Below, in pieces: positions 51,066 through 59,328 of a DNA stretch of 64,000 nt; positions within the stretch are counted from its first letter, which is position 1; every line of letters begins with the position of its first letter. The notes below the pieces were generated by a model. It searched no databases. It was not told the DNA's origin and was given only the letters and a program-made list of their open reading frames with translations. Origin of the DNA: Halorussus vallis (GTDB taxonomy: Archaea > Halobacteriota > Halobacteria > Halobacteriales > Haladaptataceae); contig NZ_CP100000.1 in the NCBI RefSeq assembly GCF_024138165.1, positions 1,240,001 through 1,304,000 of the forward strand, in the 5' to 3' direction. The translations under genes and the position numbers were made by a program.

Positions 51066-51914
51066 ATGAACGTCGGTATCGTCGCCCAGAAGGGGAACGC
51101 CCAGGCGACCGCGCTCGCCGCTCGGATTCGCGAGACGCTGCACGAGGACGTGACGGTGATGCTCGACGCGGCGACGGCGGAGGCGCTGGACGCCGACTCG
51201 GCGGTCGCGTCCGCGTCGGTCGAAGGGCTCGCGGTCGAGGAGATGGACGACTGCGACCTCGTCGTCTCCATCGGCGGCGACGGGACCTTCCTCTTCGCGG
51301 CCCGCGGGGCCGGCCCGACGCCCGTGCTGGGAGTCAACCTCGGCGAGGTCGGGTTCCTCAACGGTGTCACGCCCGGCGAGGCGGTCGAGACCGTCGAACG
51401 CGTGGTCGAGCGCTACCGCGACACCGGCGACATCGCCGCCCGCGAAGCGCCGCGCCTCCAGGCCTCGGGCGAGGGCGACTGGGAGATTCACCCCGCGTTG
51501 AACGAGATCGTCGTACAGGGCCACCAGCGCGGCCACGGCAACGGCGTCGACTACGAACTGCTGGTCGACGGTCGGGCCTACGCCAGCGGCCACGCCGACG
51601 GCATCCTCGTCTCCACGCCGACCGGAAGCACGGCCTACAATCTCAGCGAGGGCGGCCCGCTCGTCCACCCCGAAACCGACGCGCTCGTCGTCACGGAGAT
51701 GGCGGCGACCGAGTCGATGCCGCCGCTGGTCGTCTCCACCGACCACGAGGTGACCATCGAGGTGCTGGGCGCCGAGAGCGGTTTCATCAGCGCCGACAGC
51801 ACCCGCAAGGCCATCGACGTCCCCCAGACGATCACGGTCGCGCCGGCCGACGAACCGGCCCGGGTCGCAGAGCCCTCCAGCGACTTCTTCGAGGCGCTCG
51901 ACAAACTCGACTGA
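51066..51914 (+). CDS. nadK: NAD kinase
   Basis: 282 aa from ATG 51066. [16 protein letters not shown] is the GGDG motif, [13 protein letters not shown] follows, [29 protein letters not shown] carries the NE motif, and [27 protein letters not shown] is the conserved substrate loop. It phosphorylates NAD to NADP with ATP. Starts 124 nt from the divergent KaiC-like gene. Confidence 0.95.
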   Translation: MNVGIVAQKGNAQATALAARIRETLHEDVTVMLDAATAEALDADSAVASASVEGLAVEEMDDCDLVVSIGGDGTFLFAARGAGPTPVLGVNLGEVGFLNGVTPGEAVETVERVVERYRDTGDIAAREAPRLQASGEGDWEIHPALNEIVVQGHQRGHGNGVDYELLVDGRAYASGHADGILVSTPTGSTAYNLSEGGPLVHPETDALVVTEMAATESMPPLVVSTDHEVTIEVLGAESGFISADSTRKAIDVPQTITVAPADEPARVAEPSSDFFEALDKLD

Positions 51915-51964
51915 GTTCGCCGAAACGGAAAGCACTAACCCCGCCCGGCCGCTACGCCCCGACA

Positions 51965-52894
51965 ATGGACGGACAACTGCCGGACGTACAGGCGACCGAG
52001 CCCGACGTGACGGTGGGGTTGAACCGCGTCGGCGTGACGGGCGTGAAGAAACTGGTCGAGATCGCCCGCCCCGACAAGCGACCCATCGTGCTGACCGCCG
52101 AGTTCGAGGTGCTGGTCGACCTCCCGAGTTGGCGGAAGGGCGCCGACATGAGCCGCAACATGGAGGTCATCGACGAGACGCTGGAGGACGCGGTGAGCGA
52201 ACCCACCTACCGCGTCGAAGACGTCTGCGGCGACGCCGCCGAGCGCCTGCTCGACAAACACGACTACACCACCAAGGCGGAGGTCAGCATGGAAGCGGAG
52301 TACATGCTCAAGGACGAGACGCCCGAGAGCGAGCGCCTCTCGCAGGCGACCGTCGACATCGTCGCGGGCGCGACCGCCACCGAGGACGGCACCCGCGAGG
52401 AGATCGGCGCGCGCGTCACGGGCATGACGGTCTGTCCCTGCTCGCAGGGGATGATGAGCCAGACCGCCCGGGACAAACTCGAAGAACTCGGCGTCGGCGA
52501 GGCCGAGGTCAGCGAGTTCCTCCGGGAGGTCCCGCAGGCGGGCCACTCCCAGCGGGGTCACGCCACCCTCACCGTCGAGAGCGAGGGCGCGCCCGAGGTG
52601 GACCTGCGCGACCTCGTGGAGGTCGCCCGCGACTCGATGAGCGCCCGCATCTACAACCTCGCCAAGCGCCCCGACGAGGACCACATGACCTTCCAGGCCC
52701 ACGCGAACGCGAAGTTCGTCGAGGACTGCGTGCGCGACATGGCCGAGGGCGTCGTGACCGAGTTCCCCGACCTCCCCGACGACGCGGTGGTCACGATGAA
52801 ACAGAGCAACGACGAGTCCATCCACCAGCACAACGCCCACGCCGAGCGCGTCGCCGAGATGGAGACGCTCCGAGAAGAGCTGACAGACAACTAA
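51965..52894 (+). CDS. mptA: GTP cyclohydrolase MptA (type IB)
   Basis: 309 aa. It opens GTP to the cyclic phosphate of dihydroneopterin, the first step of archaeal pterin cofactor synthesis, using Fe(II). [49 protein letters not shown] is the family start; [15 protein letters not shown] contains the metal-binding Cys; [16 protein letters not shown] and [18 protein letters not shown] provide His/Glu ligands. Starts 50 nt after nadK on the same strand; possibly co-transcribed. Confidence 0.95.
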   Translation: MDGQLPDVQATEPDVTVGLNRVGVTGVKKLVEIARPDKRPIVLTAEFEVLVDLPSWRKGADMSRNMEVIDETLEDAVSEPTYRVEDVCGDAAERLLDKHDYTTKAEVSMEAEYMLKDETPESERLSQATVDIVAGATATEDGTREEIGARVTGMTVCPCSQGMMSQTARDKLEELGVGEAEVSEFLREVPQAGHSQRGHATLTVESEGAPEVDLRDLVEVARDSMSARIYNLAKRPDEDHMTFQAHANAKFVEDCVRDMAEGVVTEFPDLPDDAVVTMKQSNDESIHQHNAHAERVAEMETLREELTDN

Positions 52895-53032
52895 GGCCGA
52901 ATCGAAGGTCTTGGTGGCCGTGGAGGAGTTAGGTCGCTGCCCAACGTTTCTCGATTCTAATTGGTTCGTCTCCTTCAAATAGACCCCCTAAACACTGTCC
53001 GGATTCAATACAGAGAGCATAGACGGTAGAGG

Positions 53033-53782
53033 CTATCGTATTGAATCAAGGTAGTCCGTGAATTCAGGCCATAGCTCAGCATAGAATATCACGCTCATCC
53101 TTTCGTCTGGCTCAACGACTGCGGTTTCGGCTGAAACAGTGAGAGCGTTCAGACAGAGATTGTAGAGATGTTCATCGACGATACGGGCGAGTTGAAATGT
53201 GGATAAAATAAGTAGCGGAAAACGACTACCAAGTACGTAGTCATTCCAGAACCAGACTGCGAGAAGGTCACCAGTACTACCGTGGGGGACATTGTCATAA
53301 GCAAGAGCGTCAATGAGTGCAATCCGGACACTAACTGAGATGATAAGCAGCAGGGTAACAACTCCAAGGGCATATGCCCAAAATACACCCCATGATTGAT
53401 GGGTAGAAGTAATTGCAACACCTGTGATTAGCCAACTTGCTCCAAACTCCCCTATCTCGAACTTCTGTTGGTTACTTACAGTGGCCTCACTTGCTCGTCT
53501 GCGGATGTCCTCTAATACAAGCCGTTTAGGATAGCCCTCGATTTCATGTCGTTCAACAGCCGCTGCCCCTGCACCCGAAAAGGCAACCATCATATCATCA
53601 CGGATTTCTCGAAGGTCAGTAATTGAGACAGCGAGATGAAGCAGGAATGAGGGCATTTTAGCAAACATTCTGAAACGGCCGAGAACACCGATTAGAAGTG
53701 AAAAGAGGGAGAGAAGGACGAGAAACATGCGGAGCAATCCTCGAAGAAAACCACCGATAAGTTTCACCAGATGATGAACCAT
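53033..53782 (-). CDS. AT-rich membrane protein, unknown, probably acquired
   Basis: 249 aa. Hydrophobic helices at about 15-38 (LLRMFLVLLSLFSLLIGVLG), 112-130 and 133-155 (WAYALGVVTLLLIISVSVRIALI). The N-terminal stretch has basic residues, and a charged region with RRRASEATVSNQQKFEIGEF lies before the second helix. Codon use is AT-rich with many A/T-ending codons, unlike the flanking mptA and the acidic core genes, and the protein is less acidic. No family recognised. Confidence 0.7.
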   Translation of the reverse strand: MVHHLVKLIGGFLRGLLRMFLVLLSLFSLLIGVLGRFRMFAKMPSFLLHLAVSITDLREIRDDMMVAFSGAGAAAVERHEIEGYPKRLVLEDIRRRASEATVSNQQKFEIGEFGASWLITGVAITSTHQSWGVFWAYALGVVTLLLIISVSVRIALIDALAYDNVPHGSTGDLLAVWFWNDYVLGSRFPLLILSTFQLARIVDEHLYNLCLNALTVSAETAVVEPDERMSVIFYAELWPEFTDYLDSIR

Positions 53783-53865
53783 GTTAGACCTGAGAAAATC
53801 TAGTCATATGAAATATGGTGGTTAAATCTTTGACCACTCCTTCTCTGAGGACCAAGGCGGTGCTC

Positions 53866-54150
53866 TCACTCTTCTATCTGCCAGTAGAGGTACTGCTGGA
53901 CGAACGACGAGAAGTGGTCGTGACCGCAGTCGGGGCAGTCGTAGCCCGCGACTTCGTCGACGCCGACCGGGTAGACGTATCCGCAACCGTTCTGGCACTT
54001 CTTTCCGCGGAACGTGGTCGCGAACTCCGCAAGCAGTTCGTCGCGGTGTTCGTCTTCGAGGTGCGTCCTGCTCCGGCCTTTCACGCGTTCGCTGGTAGCG
54101 TCTCGAATCACCGTATCGCAGAACGCGCAGTCCAATTGAAATCCGCCCAT
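53866..54150 (-). CDS. Two-zinc-site small protein (C2H2-like plus zinc ribbon)
   Basis: 94 aa. First site: DCAFCDTV ... RTHLEDEHRDELL, a C-x2-C with H-x4-H as in C2H2 fingers. Second: KCQNGCGYVYPVG...YDCPDCGHDHF, a zinc ribbon with a CxxxC and a CxxC pair. The tail SSFVQQYLYWQIEE is aromatic. TTTATATAG on the minus strand at about 54176-54184 gives a leaderless start at 54150. Probably DNA/RNA-binding. The GC content is normal here, so this gene marks the right border of the AT-rich insert. Confidence 0.75.
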   Translation of the reverse strand: MGGFQLDCAFCDTVIRDATSERVKGRSRTHLEDEHRDELLAEFATTFRGKKCQNGCGYVYPVGVDEVAGYDCPDCGHDHFSSFVQQYLYWQIEE

Positions 54151-54175
54151 AACACCTGTCAGGTATACTTACTTG

Positions 54176-54184
54176 CTATATAAA
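54176..54184 (-). promoter_or_regulatory. TATA box for the two-zinc-site gene
   Basis: TTTATATAG, 26-34 nt before ATG 54150. The same bases read TATATAAA on the plus strand, where no gene follows within 800 nt. Confidence 0.6.
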
Positions 54185-54329
54185 GTCGGAGTACGGTCCC
54201 GGTCCGTCCCGACGTCCGAAACGTTCGACGACCGTTCCGTCTGCCAGTCTGGAGCGATCCGCGGGTCACAGCAGGACGAGCGGAGCGCGGCGACCCGACG
54301 AAGAAAAGCGGTCGACCGAAAAGAGGGTA

Positions 54330-54878
54330 CTACTCGTGAATCTCGACGCGTTCGAGGACCACGTCCTCCTTCGGCTTGTCGTTGGGGCCGGTTTCGACCG
54401 AACCGATCTCCCGGACGACATCCATCCCGTCGGTTACCTCGCCGAAGACCGCGTGGCGGTCGTCGAGGTGCGGTTGGGCGCCGAGGGTGATGAAGAACTG
54501 CGACCCGTTGGTGTTCGGCCCGGAGTTCGCCATCGAGAGTTTGCCCTCGTCGTCGTGGCGGAGTTCGTCGTGGAACTCGTCGTCGAACTGGTAGCCAGGA
54601 CCGCCCCGGCCGGTGCCGGTCGGGTCGCCGCCCTGAATCATGAAGTCCTCGATGATGCGGTGGAAGACGGTGCCGTCGTAGAGGCCGTCGCCCCGGACCT
54701 CGCCCGACTCGGGGTCCTCCCAGGTGGTCGTGTCGCGGGCGGGGTCGTCGTTCGCGGCGGGGTCGTGTTTTGCCAAGTTGACGAAGTTCTCGACGGTCTT
54801 TGGCGCGCGGTCGGCGAACAGTCGGACCTCGATGTCGCCGTGGTTCGTGTGCAGCGTCGCGGTCGGGTTGTCGCTCAT
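54330..54878 (-). CDS. Cyclophilin-type peptidyl-prolyl isomerase
   Basis: 182 aa from ATG 54878. ATLHTNHGDIEVRLFADRAPKTVENFVNLAKHD, GTVFHRIIEDFMIQGGDPTGTGRGGPGYQFDDEF, and KLSMANSGPNTNGSQFFITLGAQPHLDDRHAVFGEVTDGMDVV contain the cyclophilin active-site Arg, Phe, Gln and His positions. It catalyses cis-trans isomerisation of proline bonds in the cytoplasm. An insertion of about 20 residues (AANDDPARDTTTWEDPESGEVRGD) follows the first helix, seen in haloarchaeal members. Confidence 0.94.
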   Translation of the reverse strand: MSDNPTATLHTNHGDIEVRLFADRAPKTVENFVNLAKHDPAANDDPARDTTTWEDPESGEVRGDGLYDGTVFHRIIEDFMIQGGDPTGTGRGGPGYQFDDEFHDELRHDDEGKLSMANSGPNTNGSQFFITLGAQPHLDDRHAVFGEVTDGMDVVREIGSVETGPNDKPKEDVVLERVEIHE

Positions 54879-55027
54879 GGTTCCGGGATGGCGCGCCGGG
54901 TAGAAAACAGTGCTGGCTTCGACTCGCGAGCGCGCCTGCCGACTGGCGTCGGCGAGCGACTGCACGGGGACCGACCGGAACTGTCCGCGCCGAAAGCGTT
55001 GACCGTCGCGGGCCACACCTTCGCACC

Positions 55028-56032
55028 ATGGAACACGACAGCGAGCGCGTCGCGCTGGCGCGACTTCCCTCCGGCGTGGAGGTTTCGACGACCGTCCACA
55101 CCTACCGGGGGAGAGACGGCGACGGGGGAAGCGGTGACGGGAAAGGCGGCGACGACCCGACCGTCTACGTCCAGGCCGCCCAGCACGGCCGCGAGATAAA
55201 CGGCACCGAGGTTCTTCGCCGGATTCACGAGCGGTTCACGGACGAAGACCCGGCGCTCTCGGGGACGGTCGTGACGGTTCCGGTCGCCGACCCGCTGACG
55301 TTCGACCGGGTGTCGTACACCACGCCCGAGCAACTCGACAGCGTTAACCCGAACATGAACCGGGTCTGGCCGGGCGACGCGGAGGGGACGCTCCACGAGC
55401 GGATGGCGGCTCGCCTCTGGGAGTACGCCGGCGCCGCCGACGCCGTCGTCGACCTCCACACCGGGAGTCCCGACATGCTCCCCCACGTGGTGTTCACCGA
55501 GGGCCACGCCGAGTCGCGCGCGCTGGCGGAGGCGTTCGGCACCGACCTGCTCCTCTCCGAACCGATGGGCGAGGACGCGGACGCGGAGTGGGCCGACCGC
55601 GCCTTCGACGGGAAACTCCGGGTGACGGCCGCCCGCGAGGACATCCCGACCATCACGCCCGAGCTCGCACACAACAAGCAGTTCGTCGAGAGCGCGGTCG
55701 AAACCGGCGTGACGGGGGTGCTGAACGTCCTCCGGCACCTCGGCGCGCTCGCGGACGACCCCGAACCGAACGGGACGCCGACGCTGGCCCGCAACCACCT
55801 CGGCAGGGTCACGACCGACGACGCAGGCCTGTTCCGGGCCGACCCCGACCGGGCGGTCGGCCAGCGCGTCGAGGCGGGCGACCGACTCGGGACCGTCTAC
55901 GACCCGACGACGTTCGAGACGCTCCAGATCGTCGAGGCCGACCGCGACGGAATCCTCTACGCGCTGACCAGGGAGGCGACCGTCACGGGCGGCGAGAAAC
56001 TGGCGAACGTCGCGTTAGAACGAGATGAGTAG
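55028..56032 (+). CDS. AstE/AspA-family (M14-like) deacylase
   Basis: 334 aa from ATG 55028. TVYVQAAQHGREINGTEVLRRIHE is the zinc-binding HxxE motif with His and Glu; VVDLHTGSPDMLPHVVF carries the third zinc ligand; PTITPELAHNKQF holds the catalytic Glu. The succinylglutamate desuccinylase/aspartoacylase family removes acyl groups from amino acids or acts as a carboxypeptidase. The C-terminal beta barrel (LFRADPDRAVGQRVEAGDRLGTVYDP) is typical. Substrate unknown. Starts 149 nt from the divergent cyclophilin gene. Confidence 0.88.
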   Translation: MEHDSERVALARLPSGVEVSTTVHTYRGRDGDGGSGDGKGGDDPTVYVQAAQHGREINGTEVLRRIHERFTDEDPALSGTVVTVPVADPLTFDRVSYTTPEQLDSVNPNMNRVWPGDAEGTLHERMAARLWEYAGAADAVVDLHTGSPDMLPHVVFTEGHAESRALAEAFGTDLLLSEPMGEDADAEWADRAFDGKLRVTAAREDIPTITPELAHNKQFVESAVETGVTGVLNVLRHLGALADDPEPNGTPTLARNHLGRVTTDDAGLFRADPDRAVGQRVEAGDRLGTVYDPTTFETLQIVEADRDGILYALTREATVTGGEKLANVALERDE

Positions 56033-56049
56033 TTCGTCGCTGGCGTCGT

Positions 56050-56310
56050 TCACCGACGCGCGGTGACGTACAGCAGGGGCGCGACGATGAGGAGCGCGAG
56101 GCCGAGGAACTTGTAGTGAAGCGGCGCGAGGGTCGCGGGCGTCACCACGAAGAGGAGGCCGAACACGATGGAGTTGATCGACAGCAGTTTCCGGGAACCG
56201 AGCGGGAGCGCCGCCAGCACCGAGAGGATGAACAGCAGCAGCAGCGCCTGCCCGATGTTGTACTTGATCAGGAAGTCGTCGATGAGGGGCAGTGGGACGA
56301 ACTCGATCAT
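56050..56310 (-). CDS. Small membrane protein
   Basis: 86 aa with three hydrophobic helices (about 18-37, 43-60, 66-84) after an amphipathic start (MIEFVPLPLIDDFLIKYN). Possibly in an operon with the 66-aa membrane protein 52 nt upstream. No function recognised. Confidence 0.62.
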   Translation of the reverse strand: MIEFVPLPLIDDFLIKYNIGQALLLLFILSVLAALPLGSRKLLSINSIVFGLLFVVTPATLAPLHYKFLGLALLIVAPLLYVTARR

Positions 56311-56362
56311 CGTTGTTCGAAACTCGACCCGAAAAACCCTTTAAAGTTCCGCTATACGGCGG

Positions 56363-56563
56363 TCACTCGGTCGCACCGTGCAAATCGAGCGGCCGAATCC
56401 AGATGTACCAGATGAGCAGTATCGCGGTGAGGTAGCCCGTCGCCCAGACGACCTGCGCGAGCGACTCGTACCCCGCAGAGCTGAGTGCGTAGTCGGCCAG
56501 TCCCGGGACGGTCACCCCGATGGCGAGCGCCGCGCCGAACCGGAGCTTCTCGGCCCGACCCAT
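56363..56563 (-). CDS. Small membrane protein
   Basis: 66 aa: MGRAEKLRFGAALAIGVTVPGLADYALSSAGYESLAQVVWATGYLTAILLIWYIWIRPLDLHGATE. Two helices (about 8-26 and 35-55) with aromatic residues at the membrane boundary. Located just upstream of the 86-aa membrane protein on the same strand. Unknown role. Confidence 0.62.
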   Translation of the reverse strand: MGRAEKLRFGAALAIGVTVPGLADYALSSAGYESLAQVVWATGYLTAILLIWYIWIRPLDLHGATE

Positions 56564-56708
56564 CAGCGACCGCCTCCACGTTCGGTCATGGTCGACGCTA
56601 CGTGTTCGAGCAAAGTGAACCGCTCGGTTCGTCGCGCGCCGCGGCGACCGCTCGGAGGCGGCGTGCGGCCCGAAGGTGGAGGGGAGAGAGCGGGAGGCGG
56701 CGTCGACT

Positions 56709-56800
56709 GTGGCTGGTCAGTGACGTGGCTGGCGTACACTGGCGCGCGTACGCCGTGGCGGACGTACGCTGTGGCTGGCGTGTGGCGTGCGCGATGGTGC
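56709..56800. repeat. Imperfect GTGGC/GTACG repeats in the gene-free stretch
   Basis: The 447-nt interval 56564-57010 has no supported gene. Within it gtggctgg and cgtacg-type words recur at uneven 16-20 nt spacing (gtggctggtcagt, gtggctggcgtac, gtggcggacgtac, gtggctggcgtgtggcg). It may be a regulator-binding array or decaying repeat; a weak call. Confidence 0.3.
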
Positions 56801-57010
56801 AGATGACAGGGTCTGCGTTTCGCACGACGAGCGTTTCGAGGCGTTCCGTGGCGAGACGGCGGCGGCACGCCACGTTCGAGTGGTCCGACCGCGTTCCCAA
56901 ATAGCTCGCTAAGTGGACAACGTACCGGTCGGTATCGCTCTATTGAGAGTCGTCCCCGTGCGGAGAGCGAAATGCTAACCGGTATCACGGGGGAGTTCGT
57001 ACCGACCGTC

Positions 57011-57391
57011 ATGCCGACAGTCCGATTCCGCGGCCAGCGAATCGAGTGCGAGCGCGACACGGTGTTGCGCGACGTGTTGCTCGACGCCGACAGTTCGCCG
57101 CACAACGGGACGAGCCGGCATCTCAACTGCCGGGGCCGGGCCGCCTGCGGCACGTGCGCCGTCGAGGTCAGCGGCCCGGTGAGCGAGATGGACGACGACG
57201 AGCGAAAGCGCCTGTCGCTGCCGCCCCACGGAATCGAGTCCGGGCTTCGACTGTCGTGCCGGACGAAGGTCCGGGACAACGTCGAGGTCGTGAAGCACTC
57301 GGGGTTCTGGGGTCAGAGGGTCGAGCAGGACGACGAGGGGGACGCGGGGGACGCGGGGTCGGACTCGGTCGAGTCCGAAGGCGAGAAGTGA
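57011..57391 (+). CDS. 2Fe-2S ferredoxin
   Basis: 126 aa from ATG 57011. The plant-type cluster motif is HLNCRGRAACGTCAVEV (C-x5-C-x2-C) with the fourth Cys in LRLSCRTKV. An acidic C-terminal tail follows. It carries electrons for an unknown oxidoreductase. An in-frame ATG at 56972 would add 13 residues that look unlike the family start. It lies after the 447-nt gene-free stretch. Confidence 0.88.
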   Translation: MPTVRFRGQRIECERDTVLRDVLLDADSSPHNGTSRHLNCRGRAACGTCAVEVSGPVSEMDDDERKRLSLPPHGIESGLRLSCRTKVRDNVEVVKHSGFWGQRVEQDDEGDAGDAGSDSVESEGEK

Positions 57392-57428
57392 GCGGACGAA
57401 ACGACTAATCGAACGACAGTATCCGTTT

Positions 57429-58202
57429 TCACAGGAGTTCGTCGACGTCGGCGACCGAATCGAGGACGAAATCCGGCGGCGCGCTCGCCTGCTCGGCGTC
57501 CACCTTGGTCGCCACGCCGGTCAGCACCAGCGCCGTCCGCATGCCGGCGCGTTCGCCCATGGCGAGGTCGGTGTCGAGTCGGTCGCCGACGACGAGGCAG
57601 TCGCCGGGCGCCGCGTCCAACCGCGCGAGCGCCGCCCGTCCCGCGCGTTCGGAGGGTTTGCCGAGCGTCGCGTCCGGGTCGCGGTCGGCGGCGCCGCCGA
57701 CCGCGGCGACGATTGCTCCCGACCCCGGCACGGGTCGGTCGACCGCCGGAATCGTCCGGTCGGGGTCGGTCGCGACGAACGTCGCCCCGTCGAGCGCCCA
57801 GAGGGCGTCGCGCAGTCGGTCGTAGTCGAACTCGCGGTCTATCGAGGCGACGACCACCTCGGCGGCGTCGGGGTCGGAGGTGAGGTCGATTCCCCGGTCG
57901 CGGAGGAGCGCCCGCAGGCCGCGTTCGCCGACGACGAACGTCGGCGAGACGGGGAACTCGGCGGCGAGATAGTCGGCGGTGACCGCGCCACAGGTGAGGA
58001 TCTCCTCGGGCGCGACCGCGAAGCCGAGTTCGGCCAGCCAGTCGGCGTAGTCGACCGGCGCGCGGGTCGGGTTGTTCGAGAACAGCAACACGTCCCGGCC
58101 CGCCTCGCGCAGGCGCTCGACGGCGTCGGCCGCGCCCGGTATCGGTTCGTCGCCGCGGACGAGCGTCCCGTCGACGTCGAGGATTACGTTCCCGAAGGTC
58201 AC
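57429..58202 (-). CDS. NagD-like HAD-IIA hydrolase
   Basis: 257 aa. VILDVDGTLVRGDEPIPGAADAVERLREAGRDVLLFSNNPTR has the nucleophile motif and the second motif typical of HAD-IIA; TLGKPSERAGRAALARLDA has the Lys; CLVVGDRLDTDLAMGERAGMRTALVLTGV is motif IV. The cap lies between (about 70-180). NagD-type enzymes dephosphorylate small phosphate esters such as phosphoglycolate or UMP. Haloarchaeal relatives serve various sugar-phosphate roles. Convergent with the ferredoxin gene. Confidence 0.9.
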   Translation of the reverse strand: MTFGNVILDVDGTLVRGDEPIPGAADAVERLREAGRDVLLFSNNPTRAPVDYADWLAELGFAVAPEEILTCGAVTADYLAAEFPVSPTFVVGERGLRALLRDRGIDLTSDPDAAEVVVASIDREFDYDRLRDALWALDGATFVATDPDRTIPAVDRPVPGSGAIVAAVGGAADRDPDATLGKPSERAGRAALARLDAAPGDCLVVGDRLDTDLAMGERAGMRTALVLTGVATKVDAEQASAPPDFVLDSVADVDELL

Positions 58203-58247
58203 GAACGTATCGACGGGGCGGCGGCGCTTAACCCTCGGGGGCGACGC

Positions 58248-58282
58248 GCCGACGAACGCCGACGAGGTCGGCGTTCGTCGGC
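58248..58282. other. 16-bp hairpin in a 370-nt intergenic stretch
   Basis: gccgacgaacgccgac-gag-gtcggcgttcgtcggc lies 46 nt upstream of the NagD-like start, in the divergent gap to the DUF7344 gene. The gap also has a TTTATA box at about 58469-58474 and TTTTATAT at about 58536-58543. As both flanking genes start here, it is more likely an operator or small RNA than a terminator. Confidence 0.4.
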
Positions 58283-58535
58283 CACCGCTCGCCGGCGATG
58301 CGGCGGAAACGGTCAGGAAACGGAAAATTACCGGCCGCCCGCGGTCGCGTGGGTGTCATTCTGTGTCACGAGAACGTACCGGTTAGATTAGCGATAACGC
58401 CGGGCTACGAGAAGCGTGGAGTATGTGGGGTCTTTAAGGCGGGATTTACTTACCAACTTCGGGACCGTTTATACCGTTTAATCGCAAGACGTGAACGGAT
58501 TGCAACAGTCTGAAAGTCACTGCTATCGCCAATCC

Positions 58536-58543
58536 GTTTTATA
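58536..58543 (+). promoter_or_regulatory. TATA box for the transmembrane DUF7344 gene
   Basis: TTTTATAT about 30-37 nt upstream of ATG 58573. Confidence 0.55.
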
Positions 58544-58572
58544 TCAACCCGGTGTCTGCCTCCAGTTGGCCA

Positions 58573-59178
58573 ATGAGCGTCGAAACGCAATCACCCTCCG
58601 ACGAACCGGCGACGAGTTCGAAATCCGAGACGACCGAGGAACTGTCGGTCGACCAAGTGTTTCACCTCCTCCAGACGGAGCGACGTCGGAACGCGCTGAA
58701 GTACCTCGCCCGCCACGACGGCCCGGTCGAGATGCGCGACATGGCCGAGCAGGTCGCGGCGTGGGAGTACGACACCACGGTCGAGGGGCTGACCTCCGAC
58801 CAGCGCCAGCGCGTCTACATCGGACTCTACCAGACCCACCTCCCGAAGCTCGACGAGGCAGGCGTCGTCGAGTACAACCAGAGCCGCGGTATCGTCGAAC
58901 GGACGCCCGCCGCGTCCCAGTTCGACCGGTACCTGGACGACGCGCCCGGCGGCGCGGACGAGGAGTCCGACGACTCCGACGGGCGCGGGTTCGCCGCGCG
59001 AGTCGGCGACCGCTGGCAAGCGTGGCGGCGCCGGACCACGCTGTTCGGCGCGGGCGCGCTCACCACGCTCTGGTTCAACCTCGCCCAGTTCGCCTCGTAC
59101 TCGAACCGAGTGTTGAGCGTCACGATGGGCGCGCTCCTCGTCGCGTTCGCCGGCTTCCAGTACGGCGCGAACCGCTAA
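58573..59178 (+). CDS. DUF7344 winged-helix protein with C-terminal membrane helices
   Basis: 201 aa from ATG 58573. After an acidic N terminus comes SVDQVFHLLQTERRRNALKYLARHDGPVEMRDMAEQVAAWEYDTTVEGLTSDQRQRVYIGLYQTHLPKLDEAGVVEYNQSRGIVERT, the DUF7344 unit. An acidic linker (EESDDSDGRGF) leads to two membrane helices at about 163-182 and 184-198. The DNA-binding domain would sit at the inner face of the membrane. The next gene is also a membrane-linked regulator, so the two may work together. Confidence 0.82.
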   Translation: MSVETQSPSDEPATSSKSETTEELSVDQVFHLLQTERRRNALKYLARHDGPVEMRDMAEQVAAWEYDTTVEGLTSDQRQRVYIGLYQTHLPKLDEAGVVEYNQSRGIVERTPAASQFDRYLDDAPGGADEESDDSDGRGFAARVGDRWQAWRRRTTLFGAGALTTLWFNLAQFASYSNRVLSVTMGALLVAFAGFQYGANR

Positions 59179-59328
59179 CCCCGCCGCCCGACCACGACGA
59201 CCCCCGAACCGCCCGCGCCGCCCGACCGCACGACGGCGCGCGAACGTCCCCGCGAGAAATCGGCGGAAGCCGAATCCACTAAGTGGTGGCCCTGACCACC
59301 GTCGAAGACAGGCAGACCTCCAACAAAC

